Origin: Dyadobacter sp. 50-39
GTDB lineage: Bacteria; Bacteroidota; Bacteroidia; Cytophagales; Spirosomataceae
Assembly (NCBI GenBank): GCA_001898145.1
Contig: MKSR01000046.1
Coordinates: 1 to 64,000 of the forward strand
Reading direction: 5' to 3'
DNA: 64,000 bases
A program made the position numbers and the translations under genes. Within the stretch, counting starts at the first letter, position 1, and every line of letters starts with the position of its first letter. Shown here one piece after another: positions 17,142 through 26,781 of this stretch. The notes below the pieces were generated by a model that searched no databases, was not told where the DNA came from, and saw only the letters and a list, made by a program, of their open reading frames with translations.

Positions 17142-18353
17142 ATGATGAAAAATCACTTTCAGATTTTGGTTGTCGGTGGTGGCAACGGGGGAATTTCAGT
17201 TGCAGCCCGGTTATTGAACCATGATAGTAAGCTTGACATCGGCATCATTGAACCGTCGGATAAACATTACTACCAGCCTGCGTGGACGCTTGTGGGTGGA
17301 GGGGCTTATGATATAAAAAAAACGGTCAGGGATCAGGCAGACTGCATTCCCGAAAAGGCGCATTGGATCAAAGACCGGGTTGTGACTTTTGAGCCGGACC
17401 AAAATGCACTTACCTGTGCGGATAGTGGTAGAATTACCTATGATTATCTGGTGGTAGCACCTGGTATTCAGCTGGACTGGGGCAAAATCAAGGGGCTCAC
17501 GGAGAATCTGGGTCAGTTTGGTGTATGCAGCAATTATACTTTTGCGTCTGCGCCCTATACATGGCAGACATTACGCAGTATCAAGCGCTCGGTTAAAGCC
17601 ATATTTACGGCACCCAATACACCGATAAAATGCGGCGGAGCTCCGCAAAAAATTATGTACCTGGCTGCGGATTACCTTAAAAAACAGGGTCTTCTATCAA
17701 AGTCTGAGGTGCACTTTTATAGTGGCGGTGGCGTAATATTCGGTGTGAAAAAATACGCTGATGTGCTAAATCAGGTGGTGGCAAATTACGGAATACACAC
17801 GCATTTTAATCACAACCTGACTGAAATAGACGGCCGCAACCAGATGGCTTTTTTTGAAACCAGGGATCAGGACGGAGAAATCCGGCAGGTGGTCCAGAAA
17901 TTTGATATGCTCCATGTAACGCCGCCGCAATCAGCACCTGATTTCATAAAAAACAGTCCATTGGCAGTTATTGGTAACCCTCTTGGCTGGGTTGACCTGG
18001 ATAAGGATACTTTGCAGCACAATCGTTACAAGAACGTTTTTGGTCTGGGGGATGCAGGCAGTACGCCGAATTCCAAAACCGGCGCAGCCATTCGTAAGCA
18101 GGCACCCGTTCTGGTCAAGAACCTGCTCGCGCTGATGCAGGGACAAGCGTTGGGGCAGGTTTATACGGGGTATGGTTCTTGTCCGCTTGTTACCGGTTAC
18201 GGAAAGCTGGTTCTGGCCGAATTCGACTATAATAACAATCCCATGGAAACCTTCCCTTTTAATCAGGCCAAGGAAAGATATAGTATGTGGCTTCTGAAGA
18301 CCAAAGTGCTTCCATGGCTTTACTGGAATAAAATTTTAAAAGGAACAGCTTAA
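17142..18353 (+). CDS. sqr: Sulfide:quinone oxidoreductase, type II
   Basis: A 403-aa flavoprotein. An N-terminal FAD-binding VVGGGNGGISVAARLL follows the start. The two redox cysteines of type II SQR are present: Cys164 in TPIKCGGAPQKIMYL and Cys347 in YGSCPLVTGYGKLVLAEFDY, both close to human SQOR motifs. It oxidises sulfide at the membrane, passes electrons to menaquinone and places the sulfur on a thiol as persulfide, the substrate of the CstB-like enzyme encoded 19 bases downstream. I use the ATG at 17142; an upstream ATG at 17082 lies within the DUF2892 gene. Confidence 0.93.
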   Translation: MMKNHFQILVVGGGNGGISVAARLLNHDSKLDIGIIEPSDKHYYQPAWTLVGGGAYDIKKTVRDQADCIPEKAHWIKDRVVTFEPDQNALTCADSGRITYDYLVVAPGIQLDWGKIKGLTENLGQFGVCSNYTFASAPYTWQTLRSIKRSVKAIFTAPNTPIKCGGAPQKIMYLAADYLKKQGLLSKSEVHFYSGGGVIFGVKKYADVLNQVVANYGIHTHFNHNLTEIDGRNQMAFFETRDQDGEIRQVVQKFDMLHVTPPQSAPDFIKNSPLAVIGNPLGWVDLDKDTLQHNRYKNVFGLGDAGSTPNSKTGAAIRKQAPVLVKNLLALMQGQALGQVYTGYGSCPLVTGYGKLVLAEFDYNNNPMETFPFNQAKERYSMWLLKTKVLPWLYWNKILKGTA

Positions 18354-18372
18354 TTGCTAAAAAGAGTATTTT

Positions 18373-19731
18373 ATGAAGATCCAACAGTTTGAAGATAAAT
18401 TTCTGGCGCATTACAGTTATGCCATTCTGAGCGAGTGTGAATCAAAAATCGTATTGATCGATCCGGGCCGTAACCCGGAGCCATATTATGATTTTGCAAA
18501 AGAGCATTATGCTGAGATTATCGCAGTTATTGAAACGCATTCCCATGCTGATTTTGTGAGTAGTCATCTGGAGATTGCTCAGACGACCGGTGCTGCCATT
18601 TATGCGAGTAAAAAAATCGAGGCTAAATATGAACTAACACCTTTTGACGAGGGAGATGTGCTGGCCTTTGGAAAGATTGTTTTGAAGGCGATCAACACGC
18701 CCGGCCATTCGGATGATAGTATATCGGTTCTTTTAGAGCATGATGGTAAACCCAAATATTTGTTCAGCGGGGACACCCTGTTCATTGGAGATTGTGGCCG
18801 ACCGGATTTGAGAGAGTCTGGCGGAAATATGGACGCGCAAAGAGAAAAGCTGGCGGCCAAAATGTATTATTCACTTCGAGACAAACTGATGCTTTTGCCT
18901 GACGATGTGATCCTTTATCCGGCGCATGGAGCGGGCACTTTATGCGGAAAGGCTTTAAGTGATGCCGCCAGCAGCACGATGGGAGAGCAAAAGGCAGAAA
19001 ACTGGTCACTTCAACCCATGAGCGAAGAGGCTTTTGTAAAGGAGCTGACATCTGACCAGCCTTTTATCCCGGCCTATTTCCCTTTCGATGTTGAATTGAA
19101 TAAAAAAGGCGCATCCGGATTTGTTGAAAGTACTGGCAAGGTAAAAGTGTCTGAATCAATAACGGGCCACCTGGATGCCGGTATTTGGATTGTAGACAGC
19201 CGCAACCAGCAGGATTTTAAAAAGGGCCATCTGGCAGGATCGATCAATATCATGGATGCAGCCAAGTTTGAGACCTGGCTGGGAAGCATGATAGATCCTT
19301 CGGAGGAATTTTACCTGGCTGCACAGGATACAGAAACTTTGGAAAGGCTTATAGGGCGCACGGCATCCATCGGGTACGAAACCAAAATCCGGGAAGCTTT
19401 TGTGTTAACAAGTGGAGAGCAAATCATGCAGCCCTTGGATCTGGAAAATTTTAAAGAAAACCAGGAACAGTATACGATTGTTGATATACGGAACGCCTCG
19501 GAAGTATCGGCGAATAAAATTTTCAGCAGTAGTATCCAGGTTCCGTTGGCTGATTTAAGAAGCAGGATTGACGAAATACCTCTTGATAAACCCATCGCTG
19601 TGCACTGTGCGGGCGGATACCGGAGTGCCATTGGCAGTTCGTTGATCGCTTCTTTGGTCGGAGCGCATATCCCCGTATTTGACATCGGTGAGCACATTAA
19701 AGAATTTGATCAGCAGCCGGCAGCTCATTAA
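18373..19731 (+). CDS. CstB-like persulfide dioxygenase-rhodanese fusion, copy 2
   Basis: A 452-aa fusion with the same three-part layout as the gene at 9822-11243. The dioxygenase domain has THSHADF (H56, H58, D60) and FSGDTLFIGDCGRPDL; a middle rhodanese-like domain (about 250-350) has no Cys; the C-terminal rhodanese has HCAGGYRS with Cys412. The two copies differ clearly in sequence, so this is not a recent duplication. Lying just after sqr, it is the natural consumer of SQR-made persulfide. Confidence 0.9.
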   Translation: MKIQQFEDKFLAHYSYAILSECESKIVLIDPGRNPEPYYDFAKEHYAEIIAVIETHSHADFVSSHLEIAQTTGAAIYASKKIEAKYELTPFDEGDVLAFGKIVLKAINTPGHSDDSISVLLEHDGKPKYLFSGDTLFIGDCGRPDLRESGGNMDAQREKLAAKMYYSLRDKLMLLPDDVILYPAHGAGTLCGKALSDAASSTMGEQKAENWSLQPMSEEAFVKELTSDQPFIPAYFPFDVELNKKGASGFVESTGKVKVSESITGHLDAGIWIVDSRNQQDFKKGHLAGSINIMDAAKFETWLGSMIDPSEEFYLAAQDTETLERLIGRTASIGYETKIREAFVLTSGEQIMQPLDLENFKENQEQYTIVDIRNASEVSANKIFSSSIQVPLADLRSRIDEIPLDKPIAVHCAGGYRSAIGSSLIASLVGAHIPVFDIGEHIKEFDQQPAAH

Positions 19732-19785
19732 CGGTAATGTTTTTCAGGAATTTTTTCTGAAAAAAACTATTTTGATTCACTAAAA

Positions 19786-19826
19786 CCCGATCGTTTGCGT
19801 TAATAAGATTAAAGCAAACGGTCGGG
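19786..19826 (+). repeat. 13-bp inverted repeat upstream of the efflux operon
   Basis: CCCGATCGTTTGC (19786-19798) and GCAAACGGTCGGG (19814-19826) are inverted with one mismatch and a 15-base AT-rich spacer. No T-run follows, so a regulator site is more likely than a terminator. A separate weak hairpin, TTTTTCAG/CTGAAAAA, at about 19740-19766 may terminate the CstB-like gene. Confidence 0.6.
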
Positions 19827-19871
19827 CGGTGTAATCAGATACTTTTTCGTCTTGCATTATTAATCTTTTCA

Positions 19872-20309
19872 GTGAAACAATACGACAAAAAACATGAGAT
19901 AAAGAGATGCAAGCCTGTCAGGGCGGTTATCTTTCTGTTTTTTGCTTTGTTTTTGTTGTCTAACTGTCAGGTTAAGAAAACGCTGAGTACTGCGCTTTTA
20001 AATCATTCGGGCGCAGGGCACACATCGGAAAGAATTGATAAGGGGTTGCCGGTTTCAGTAAAACTTTTAGAAAACGAGCCGTGTGCTTATCAAAAAGGCT
20101 CAGCGTATTCCGATCCGGATCTACGTATGGTATCAGCGACTGTCACGCTGCCATCCGCTTCACTTTTTTTACTTTCCTATTTACCATTTCTGCTGATTTT
20201 TGACGGATTTTCAGGTGACAACCATGTCCCTTTGGCAAATCTGTTTAAAGTTTTACCTGCCGCAAGCGGCAGTCCTATCTACATCAAAAACAGATATCTT
20301 CTGATTTGA
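19872..20309 (+). CDS. Unrecognised small membrane protein before efflux operon
   Basis: A 145-aa frame starting with GTG. It has a hydrophobic N-terminal segment ending LLSNCQ (about residue 37), which resembles a lipoprotein box, a polar middle and a second hydrophobic stretch SLFLLSYLPFLLIFDGF (about 99-115), with a C-terminus IKNRYLLI. I do not recognise the family. Similar short proteins do precede TolC/RND operons in Bacteroidota, and it lies 86 bases before the TolC gene. The start is uncertain. Confidence 0.5.
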   Translation: MKQYDKKHEIKRCKPVRAVIFLFFALFLLSNCQVKKTLSTALLNHSGAGHTSERIDKGLPVSVKLLENEPCAYQKGSAYSDPDLRMVSATVTLPSASLFLLSYLPFLLIFDGFSGDNHVPLANLFKVLPAASGSPIYIKNRYLLI

Positions 20310-20395
20310 GCCTTTTTGTTTTTTCTGATTTTAATACGCATGTCCGGGTTGTCTAAGCCCGTGCCTGTTGTCGTTACATTTTAAACAGATTAAAT

Positions 20396-21778
20396 ATGAT
20401 AAGGCATAAGCTTTGTCTGTCAGGCCTTTTACTGGTGCTTGTCAGTTCTTCTTTGCATGCACAAACCGGTCTGAGACTCTCCAAAATCTGGGACATGACT
20501 CTTTCGGACTACCCTGGAATCGACTTGAAAGAGGCGCAGTTGGAAGAGTCCCGGGTTGTAAAGCAGCTTACCAGAAATAATAATTTTTTGCCCTCCGTGC
20601 AATTGCAGCTCCAGAATTCTATAGGAAGCTACCAGAGCAGCAGCGGCTCCTTTTTTCCATTGCCGGGCGTGATCAACACCAATGGCAGGGCTTCCACGCT
20701 GCCCGGACAACCTGAGGCAGCTTTCAATACCTTCGGTTCGGTAGTGGCCGACTGGAAATTTTTTGAATTCGGCAGAAAAACTTTGGCCATGAAGGCCGCT
20801 GATCAGGGAATTGAGCGTGCAACAAGTGATCTGAATGCGCAGCAGCTGAAACTCAGAGCCCGGTCTACACAGCTGTATCTGAATATACTAAACAGTAAAG
20901 TTAATTTGATCTGGGCCTTGGAAAACGCAGCGCGGACAAAGCAGATTTTTGAATTGTCAGCAAGTTTATCAGTAGCCGGCTTAAAACCGGGGGCGGATAG
21001 TTCTCTGGCGCTTTCATCGTATCTGCAGACACTTTCTGCTCAGGAGGAGTGGACGGCAAAGCTTGGATCGGATCTGACGGAGCTGACAGCGCTTGCGCCG
21101 AAAGTCGATACAGCGCAGGGGCTGGCTTATGGACCCTACTTAAATGCTGCGACTTTCAGAGATGACCAGGTTCAGATTAGCGCGAATCATCCGTATTTGC
21201 AGGTGCTGGAAAGTACTGTCGAATATGGCCGGACCCAGGCAGCACTGGCGGGTCGCCGGGCACTTCCGACGGTTTCAGCGATCGGAGGACTTGCCCTTAG
21301 AGGCAGTGGCATTGGGCCAGATGGGCTCGTCGACAACCGCCTGGCGGCAGGCTATAACAATGGGGCTGCGAATTATCTGGTTGGTCTTGCCGTAACTTTT
21401 AATATTACAGATGCATTTAACAGCAGTCTTGAAAGGGAACGTATAGCGCAGAAAGTCAGGGCTGATCAGGCAAGTTACACCATCCGGAAACTGGATTTGG
21501 AAGCAAACCTGAGCTCTGTAACCATGCGTATCGCGGGGCAAAAGAAGCAGATTGTCAACGTTATGGCAGCGGTTAAAAATGCCCGGCTTGCTTACGATCT
21601 GTATATGTCAAGATACGAAAGCGGACTGATCAGCCTTACCGAATTGTTACAGATACAGTCTATTTTACAATTGGCCGAAAAAAACAATATAGATGCCCAT
21701 CAGCAGTTGTGGGAACAGATTCTGGTGGAATCAGAAGCAACCGGCGATTTTTCCTATCTGCAAAACCAATTTAATTAG
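20396..21778 (+). CDS. TolC-family outer-membrane efflux protein
   Basis: A 460-aa protein with a signal peptide (residues 1-22, ending LHAQT) and two long helical repeats typical of TolC-like trimeric channels. The C-terminal YESGLISLTELLQIQSIL is a usual outer-membrane-factor signature. First structural gene of a tolC-RND-HlyD operon; 5 bases separate it from the RND gene. Confidence 0.88.
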   Translation: MIRHKLCLSGLLLVLVSSSLHAQTGLRLSKIWDMTLSDYPGIDLKEAQLEESRVVKQLTRNNNFLPSVQLQLQNSIGSYQSSSGSFFPLPGVINTNGRASTLPGQPEAAFNTFGSVVADWKFFEFGRKTLAMKAADQGIERATSDLNAQQLKLRARSTQLYLNILNSKVNLIWALENAARTKQIFELSASLSVAGLKPGADSSLALSSYLQTLSAQEEWTAKLGSDLTELTALAPKVDTAQGLAYGPYLNAATFRDDQVQISANHPYLQVLESTVEYGRTQAALAGRRALPTVSAIGGLALRGSGIGPDGLVDNRLAAGYNNGAANYLVGLAVTFNITDAFNSSLERERIAQKVRADQASYTIRKLDLEANLSSVTMRIAGQKKQIVNVMAAVKNARLAYDLYMSRYESGLISLTELLQIQSILQLAEKNNIDAHQQLWEQILVESEATGDFSYLQNQFN

Positions 21779-21783
21779 ATACT

Positions 21784-24700
21784 ATGAACCTTATAAGGCT
21801 TGCTTTGCGAAGACCTTTATCAATAATGGTAGCTGTTATTGGTATTGCCTATTTTTCCTTCACAGCGATCAGAAAGATCAACGTGGATATTTTCCCGAGC
21901 GTCGAACTTCCGGTGATATACATTGCTATGCCCTATGGAGGGCTGTCGCCAGCCTATATGGATGGGTTTATGGCCAACGAGTTTCAGAAGGTACTGATCT
22001 TTGTCAGCGGGGTAAAGGATATAGATTTTAAAAGTATTCAGGGTTTTACGCTTATGAAGCTTACTTTTTACCCCGGAACGGATATGGCTCAGGCCTCCGG
22101 TGAGGTTTCCACGCAGGTATCCAGGGCGATGGGGTTTCTGCCGCCGGGCGCGGTCCCTCCCCAGGTGGTGCGTTTTGATGGCAGCTCAATCCCGATCGGA
22201 CAGCTGGTTTTTGAAAGTCCGCAAAGATCGATCACAGAACTTCAAACGATGGCTCTGACCAAGATCAGGCCTATGTTTGTTTCCATTCCGGGCGTAACTG
22301 CGCCCGCGCCATTCGGAGGAAATATCAGAACGATGGTCGTCAAGGTCAATGCGGATCTGATGCAGTCTTATGGGCTTTCAGCGGAAGAGGTGACAACAGC
22401 TATTGCAAAAAATAATTTTCCGGCGCCGGCAGGAAATATCCGGATCGGCAAACAGAATCTGATGAGCCCACTCAACTCGATTGCCAATGATCCGCAGGAG
22501 TTTCTGGATATACCAGTGCGGAAAGGCTCAGGCACCAACGTGTATGTCAAAGATATTGCCAGCGTGGAAGACGCAGCCGACATCACGACGGGTTATGCCA
22601 TTATCAATGGAAAGCGTTCTGTGTATTTGCCTGTGATTAAAAAAGCCGACGCTTCAACGCTGAAAGTGGTTGAAAACCTGAAAGCGGCCATCCCCATGCT
22701 CAAAGCGGCCTTGCCGGAAGATGTAGAAATACGTTACGTTTTTGACCAGTCGGGTTATATCGAGCGTTCGCTTGAAAATCTGATCCATGAAGGCATATTG
22801 GGTGCCCTTCTGACCGGACTGATGGTGTTTCTTTTTCTGGGTGATTCCCGCGGCTCGCTGATCGTGGTGATGACCATCCCGATCGCGATTCTCTCCGCGG
22901 TGATCATGCTATATATGCTCGGGCAGACGATCAATGTGATGACTTTGAGCGGGCTTGCGCTGGCTATCGGTATTCTGGTAGATGAAGCTACGGTAACCAT
23001 TGAAAATATTCACCAGCATTTTGAAATGGATAAACCCAAGAAAAGGGCTATTCTGGATGCACTGCTGGAAATATCGGTTCCAAAGCTTCTGATCCTGTTA
23101 TGTATCCTGGCAGTTCTGATACCTTCTTTTATGATGAGCGGAATACCGAAAGACATGTTTATGCCGCTCTCCCTGGCTGTTGCCTTTGCAATGATTGCAT
23201 CCTTTGTGGCTTCTCAAACCTTTGTGCCGATCATGGCAAACTGGCTAATGAAACCGGAAAATTTAAAAAGCCATAAAAAGGTAAGAGGAGCAAAGCGGGC
23301 ACGGTTTGACTCTTTTAAGACCCGTTATTTATCGCTGACCCGGCGCTTGCAGGCGAGACCAACAGCGGTTATTATGGTTTATGTGATTCTGGTTGGCGTT
23401 ATGGTAACGGGATCGTTTTTGACGGTCGGTACTGATATTCTGCCAGCTAGTAACAGCGGTGATATCCAGCTCAGGATTGTAGCCCCCGAGGGAAGCAGAC
23501 TTGAAATGACTGAGGCGTATCTCAAAAAAGTGACCAGCATCATTAAGAATGAGCTTCCGGAAAAAGCCATTAAAATAAGCTCCGCTTTCGTAGGGCTTCA
23601 ACCGTCCGCTACGGCCATTAATCCAATTTTCCTTTTTACAAGCGGATCGCACGAGGCTGTTTTACAGGTATCGATCGACCAAAGTATTTTCAAAGAGCCC
23701 ATTGCCGGTCTGAAGGAGAAAATCAGAAATCAGGTAAAAAAGCAGTTTCCTGAGCTGAAAATCAATTTTGAACCCATGGAACTGGTCGAGAAGATCATGA
23801 GCCAGGGAGCTATGACACCGATACAGATCAAAGTAGCGGCGGGGCAGTTGAAAGCGGCGAATCAGTATGCGATGAAACTGAAAAGTGAGATGGGCAAAAT
23901 ACCTTTTCTGCGGGATGTACGTATTGCCGAGCCAGTCAATTATCCGAGCGTAAAAATCAACGTGAACAGACAGCTTGCTGCCCAGTTCGGTCTTACTATG
24001 GAAGATGTTTCACGGGCGCTGGCGATTGCTACATCATCCACCCGTTTTACAAATAAAAACCTTTGGGTCGATCCCAAATCTGGTCTTGTTTTCCAGGTCC
24101 AGGTGCAGATTCCCGAATCGGATATGGGCTCGCTGGACAAACTTCGGTCACTACCTCTTAAAGCAGGAGAGCCGCGTCCGGTACTGGAAGATGTTGCCAC
24201 GCTGGAAATGGTCAAGCAGGCAGGACAGGTGAATCGTCAGGGAGCAAACCGGTATGTGACGATCCTGGCCAATACAGATCACAAAGATCTGGGCAGTGCG
24301 TCGGCAGCGGTCAGAAAAGTTTTGGCGGATGCTGGTGATGCGCCCCGTGGCGTGATCATTTCGACCGAAGGTCTTATGCAGCTGCTGGATGAGACCATGT
24401 CAGGACTTCAGACGGGTCTGGTGGTTGCGGTAGTTGTTATTTTCCTGATGCTTACGGCGTATTATCAGTCCTTTAAAATCTCTGCGCTGATACTTGCGGT
24501 GGTGCCGGCAGTGATTGGCGGAAGTATTCTGATGCTTCTTTTATTTGGGAGCACACTTAATTTACAATCTTACATGGGCATTATTATGTCGGTGGGCGTG
24601 TCGGTTTCCAATGCGGTGCTTTTGATCAACCAGGCCGAATACAATAGACTGACCCTGGGTATGCAGGCCCGGCAGGCGGGACTTGCTGCGGCTTCTTCGC

Positions 24701-24954
24701 GCCTGCGGCCAATCGTGATGACAACCCTTGCCATGATTGCTGGTATGGTACCGATGGCTTCCGGAATGGGAGAAGGCGGCGAGCAGGTAGCCCCGTTAGG
24801 ACAGGCTGTTATAGGAGGTCTGCTTTTATCCACACTGACTGTTCTTCTGGTGATGCCGCACCTGTTTACAAGCGTGATGCGCAAAGCAAGCAGGGATAGT
24901 CCATCGCTGGACCCGGATGATGTGGATGCCCAATTAATTGAACTTACTAAATGA
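21784..24954 (+). CDS. RND-family efflux permease
   Basis: A 1056-aa inner-membrane pump of the RND superfamily: N-terminal helix, large periplasmic loop (about 35-335), helices 2-6, second loop (about 560-860) and helices 8-12. Helix 4 reads LAIGILVDEATVTIENI, with the acidic residue used for proton coupling one turn earlier than usual (D-E rather than D-D). It looks closer to multidrug (HAE) than metal (HME) pumps, but substrate cannot be read from sequence. Placement between sulfur genes suggests a thiol, persulfide or redox-stress-related substrate. Confidence 0.9.
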   Translation: MNLIRLALRRPLSIMVAVIGIAYFSFTAIRKINVDIFPSVELPVIYIAMPYGGLSPAYMDGFMANEFQKVLIFVSGVKDIDFKSIQGFTLMKLTFYPGTDMAQASGEVSTQVSRAMGFLPPGAVPPQVVRFDGSSIPIGQLVFESPQRSITELQTMALTKIRPMFVSIPGVTAPAPFGGNIRTMVVKVNADLMQSYGLSAEEVTTAIAKNNFPAPAGNIRIGKQNLMSPLNSIANDPQEFLDIPVRKGSGTNVYVKDIASVEDAADITTGYAIINGKRSVYLPVIKKADASTLKVVENLKAAIPMLKAALPEDVEIRYVFDQSGYIERSLENLIHEGILGALLTGLMVFLFLGDSRGSLIVVMTIPIAILSAVIMLYMLGQTINVMTLSGLALAIGILVDEATVTIENIHQHFEMDKPKKRAILDALLEISVPKLLILLCILAVLIPSFMMSGIPKDMFMPLSLAVAFAMIASFVASQTFVPIMANWLMKPENLKSHKKVRGAKRARFDSFKTRYLSLTRRLQARPTAVIMVYVILVGVMVTGSFLTVGTDILPASNSGDIQLRIVAPEGSRLEMTEAYLKKVTSIIKNELPEKAIKISSAFVGLQPSATAINPIFLFTSGSHEAVLQVSIDQSIFKEPIAGLKEKIRNQVKKQFPELKINFEPMELVEKIMSQGAMTPIQIKVAAGQLKAANQYAMKLKSEMGKIPFLRDVRIAEPVNYPSVKINVNRQLAAQFGLTMEDVSRALAIATSSTRFTNKNLWVDPKSGLVFQVQVQIPESDMGSLDKLRSLPLKAGEPRPVLEDVATLEMVKQAGQVNRQGANRYVTILANTDHKDLGSASAAVRKVLADAGDAPRGVIISTEGLMQLLDETMSGLQTGLVVAVVVIFLMLTAYYQSFKISALILAVVPAVIGGSILMLLLFGSTLNLQSYMGIIMSVGVSVSNAVLLINQAEYNRLTLGMQARQAGLAAASSRLRPIVMTTLAMIAGMVPMASGMGEGGEQVAPLGQAVIGGLLLSTLTVLLVMPHLFTSVMRKASRDSPSLDPDDVDAQLIELTK

Positions 24955-26069
24955 ATCAATCAAAAATGATGCGTATAAATAAAAATTCACTGGTTCTTTT
25001 TCTGGGCGCGCTGCTCAGCATGGGTATAAATGGCTGTGGCAGTAAACCAGAAACCGAAAATCAGGCTAAATCAGAAGTGAAAGGGCCTGCGGCAGTACAG
25101 GTGGTCATGCCCCTAGAAGACCAGCCCGACTACAAGCTGACGCTGCCCGGCGAGCTCAAACCATATGAACAGGTCAGCTTATTTGCAAAAATAAAAGGGT
25201 TTGTTAAAACTATTTCGGTGGATCGCGGAAGTCTTGTCAGAAAGGGACAGGTACTGGCTGTTTTGGAAGCACCCGAAGTTTCACAACGCTTTCAGTCTGC
25301 CAGATCGGATCAGCAGAAGTTTTACGAAGATTATATGCTAAGCCGTCAAATGTATGAAAGGATCTTAAAAGCTACCCGTAAGGATGGGTCGGTTGCAGCC
25401 ATTGAGCTCGACAGGGCTAAAAGCAAATTAAGAAGCGACAGTGCTGCTTACCAGTCAGCTATATCCAATGCGCAATCATTGGGACAGCAAGAGCAATACT
25501 TAAAGATTATCGCGCCCTTCGACGGGGTTGTTGTGGAAAGGAATGTGTCCGTTGGAGCGCTGGTAGGTGAAAATAATACCATGCCGCTGCTGGTAGTTGC
25601 CCAGAACAAAAAACTGAGATTAACCGTGGCAATCCCGGAAAAACATGCACAGTCGCTCGGGAAAAATACCAGAATCGATTTTACTGTTTCCAATCGCCCG
25701 GGAAAAATATTTCATTCGGTTTTGTCCAGAAGAAGCCATGTTCTCGAGCAGCAGAACCGCTCGGTGACAGCAGAGTTTGATGTTGAGAATCAAGATGGAT
25801 CGCTCGACGGTGGAGAATATGCTCAGGTGACCATGACCCTGCGGCGGCCCGATTCAACCTTATGGGTTCCTGCCAGTAGCGTGGTACATGCGCAGTCAGG
25901 TACCTTTGTGCTTGTCGTTGAAAACGACAGCGTAAAAAAAGTAGATGTTTCAGAAGGGACCCGAAAAGATTCACTTCAGGAAGTTTTTGGTTCCCTGACT
26001 AAAACAGATAAGGTTGTCAGAAGTGGGAATGAAGAGCTGCTGAATAGCGGGAAAGTTAAAGTCAATTAA
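24951..26069 (+). CDS. HlyD-family periplasmic adaptor lipoprotein (RND MFP)
   Basis: A 372-aa membrane fusion protein. It has a lipoprotein signal (ALLSMGINGC, Cys about residue 26), a lipoyl/hairpin region with VSVDRGSLVRKGQVLAVLEAP-like spacing and a second half PFDGVVVERNVSVGALVG, then a beta-barrel. It overlaps the RND gene by 4 bases (ATGA), so the two are translationally coupled. Confidence 0.88.
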   Translation: MNQSKMMRINKNSLVLFLGALLSMGINGCGSKPETENQAKSEVKGPAAVQVVMPLEDQPDYKLTLPGELKPYEQVSLFAKIKGFVKTISVDRGSLVRKGQVLAVLEAPEVSQRFQSARSDQQKFYEDYMLSRQMYERILKATRKDGSVAAIELDRAKSKLRSDSAAYQSAISNAQSLGQQEQYLKIIAPFDGVVVERNVSVGALVGENNTMPLLVVAQNKKLRLTVAIPEKHAQSLGKNTRIDFTVSNRPGKIFHSVLSRRSHVLEQQNRSVTAEFDVENQDGSLDGGEYAQVTMTLRRPDSTLWVPASSVVHAQSGTFVLVVENDSVKKVDVSEGTRKDSLQEVFGSLTKTDKVVRSGNEELLNSGKVKVN

Positions 26070-26094
26070 TGTACCTATTCGAATAAGATAAAAT

Positions 26095-26676
26095 ATGAAA
26101 AAGAAATGGTTTTCAGTATCCAATATCATTACGGCAGTGATGGTTGTATTTTTAGCTGCCATGGTCATAAGCCCTGAAGTAAAAGCATGGACAATCCAGG
26201 CGCTGATGAAGGTAGGCCTGTTCCAGCCCAAAATCGATAAACAGCCAGGTGAAGCTTCGGCTGAGGCTTTGCCGAATGTTTACTTCCGGAAGGGCGATGG
26301 AAAAACGGTTGATCTGGCCTCGCTGAAAGGAAAAGTCGTTTTTATGAATTTCTGGGCAACCTGGTGCCCGCCCTGTATTGCCGAAATGCCCTCGATCAAT
26401 GCTTTGTATGGCAAATTCAAGGATAACGAAAATGTCGTCTTTTTAATGGTTGATGTGGATGGGAATTATCAGAAGTCGAACAGCTTCATGAAAAAGCACC
26501 ATTACGATTTGCAGGTCGTAAGTCCGGCTGGGGAGATACCGCCGGTGTTTATGCAGGGGGCTGTTCCTACCACGGTGATCCTGGATAAGGAAGGAAAAAT
26601 GGTTTACCGTCAGGAAGGGGCAGCGGATTATAACAGTTCGGAGCTGGTGGATATGATCAGTAAGTTGGCTTTTTAG
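26095..26676 (+). CDS. TlpA-family thioredoxin-like disulfide reductase, copy 1
   Basis: A 193-aa protein with an N-terminal membrane anchor (about residues 12-29) and a periplasmic thioredoxin fold with FWATWCPPCIAEMPSIN, a WCPPC active site as in TlpA/ResA. ResA-type proteins reduce the heme-binding cysteines of apocytochromes c. The next gene encodes a diheme cytochrome c, so a maturation role is plausible. It starts 25 bases after the adaptor gene. Confidence 0.88.
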   Translation: MKKKWFSVSNIITAVMVVFLAAMVISPEVKAWTIQALMKVGLFQPKIDKQPGEASAEALPNVYFRKGDGKTVDLASLKGKVVFMNFWATWCPPCIAEMPSINALYGKFKDNENVVFLMVDVDGNYQKSNSFMKKHHYDLQVVSPAGEIPPVFMQGAVPTTVILDKEGKMVYRQEGAADYNSSELVDMISKLAF

Positions 26677-26681
26677 TGTTC

Positions 26682-26696
26682 TGTGACAGATGTCAC
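26682..26696 (+). promoter_or_regulatory. Crp/Fnr-like operator upstream of diheme cytochrome gene
   Basis: TGTGACAGATGTCAC, a perfect GTGAC-N4-GTCAC palindrome just after the tlpA stop and 85 bases before the cytochrome start. Confidence 0.7.
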
Positions 26697-26781
26697 CAAT
26701 TTTCTTAGCTGATTGGGTGAAATTTAAAAAGCCAGTTCGGCTCGATTGATTCCTATAACATCTTAGATTAAAATGTAGATT

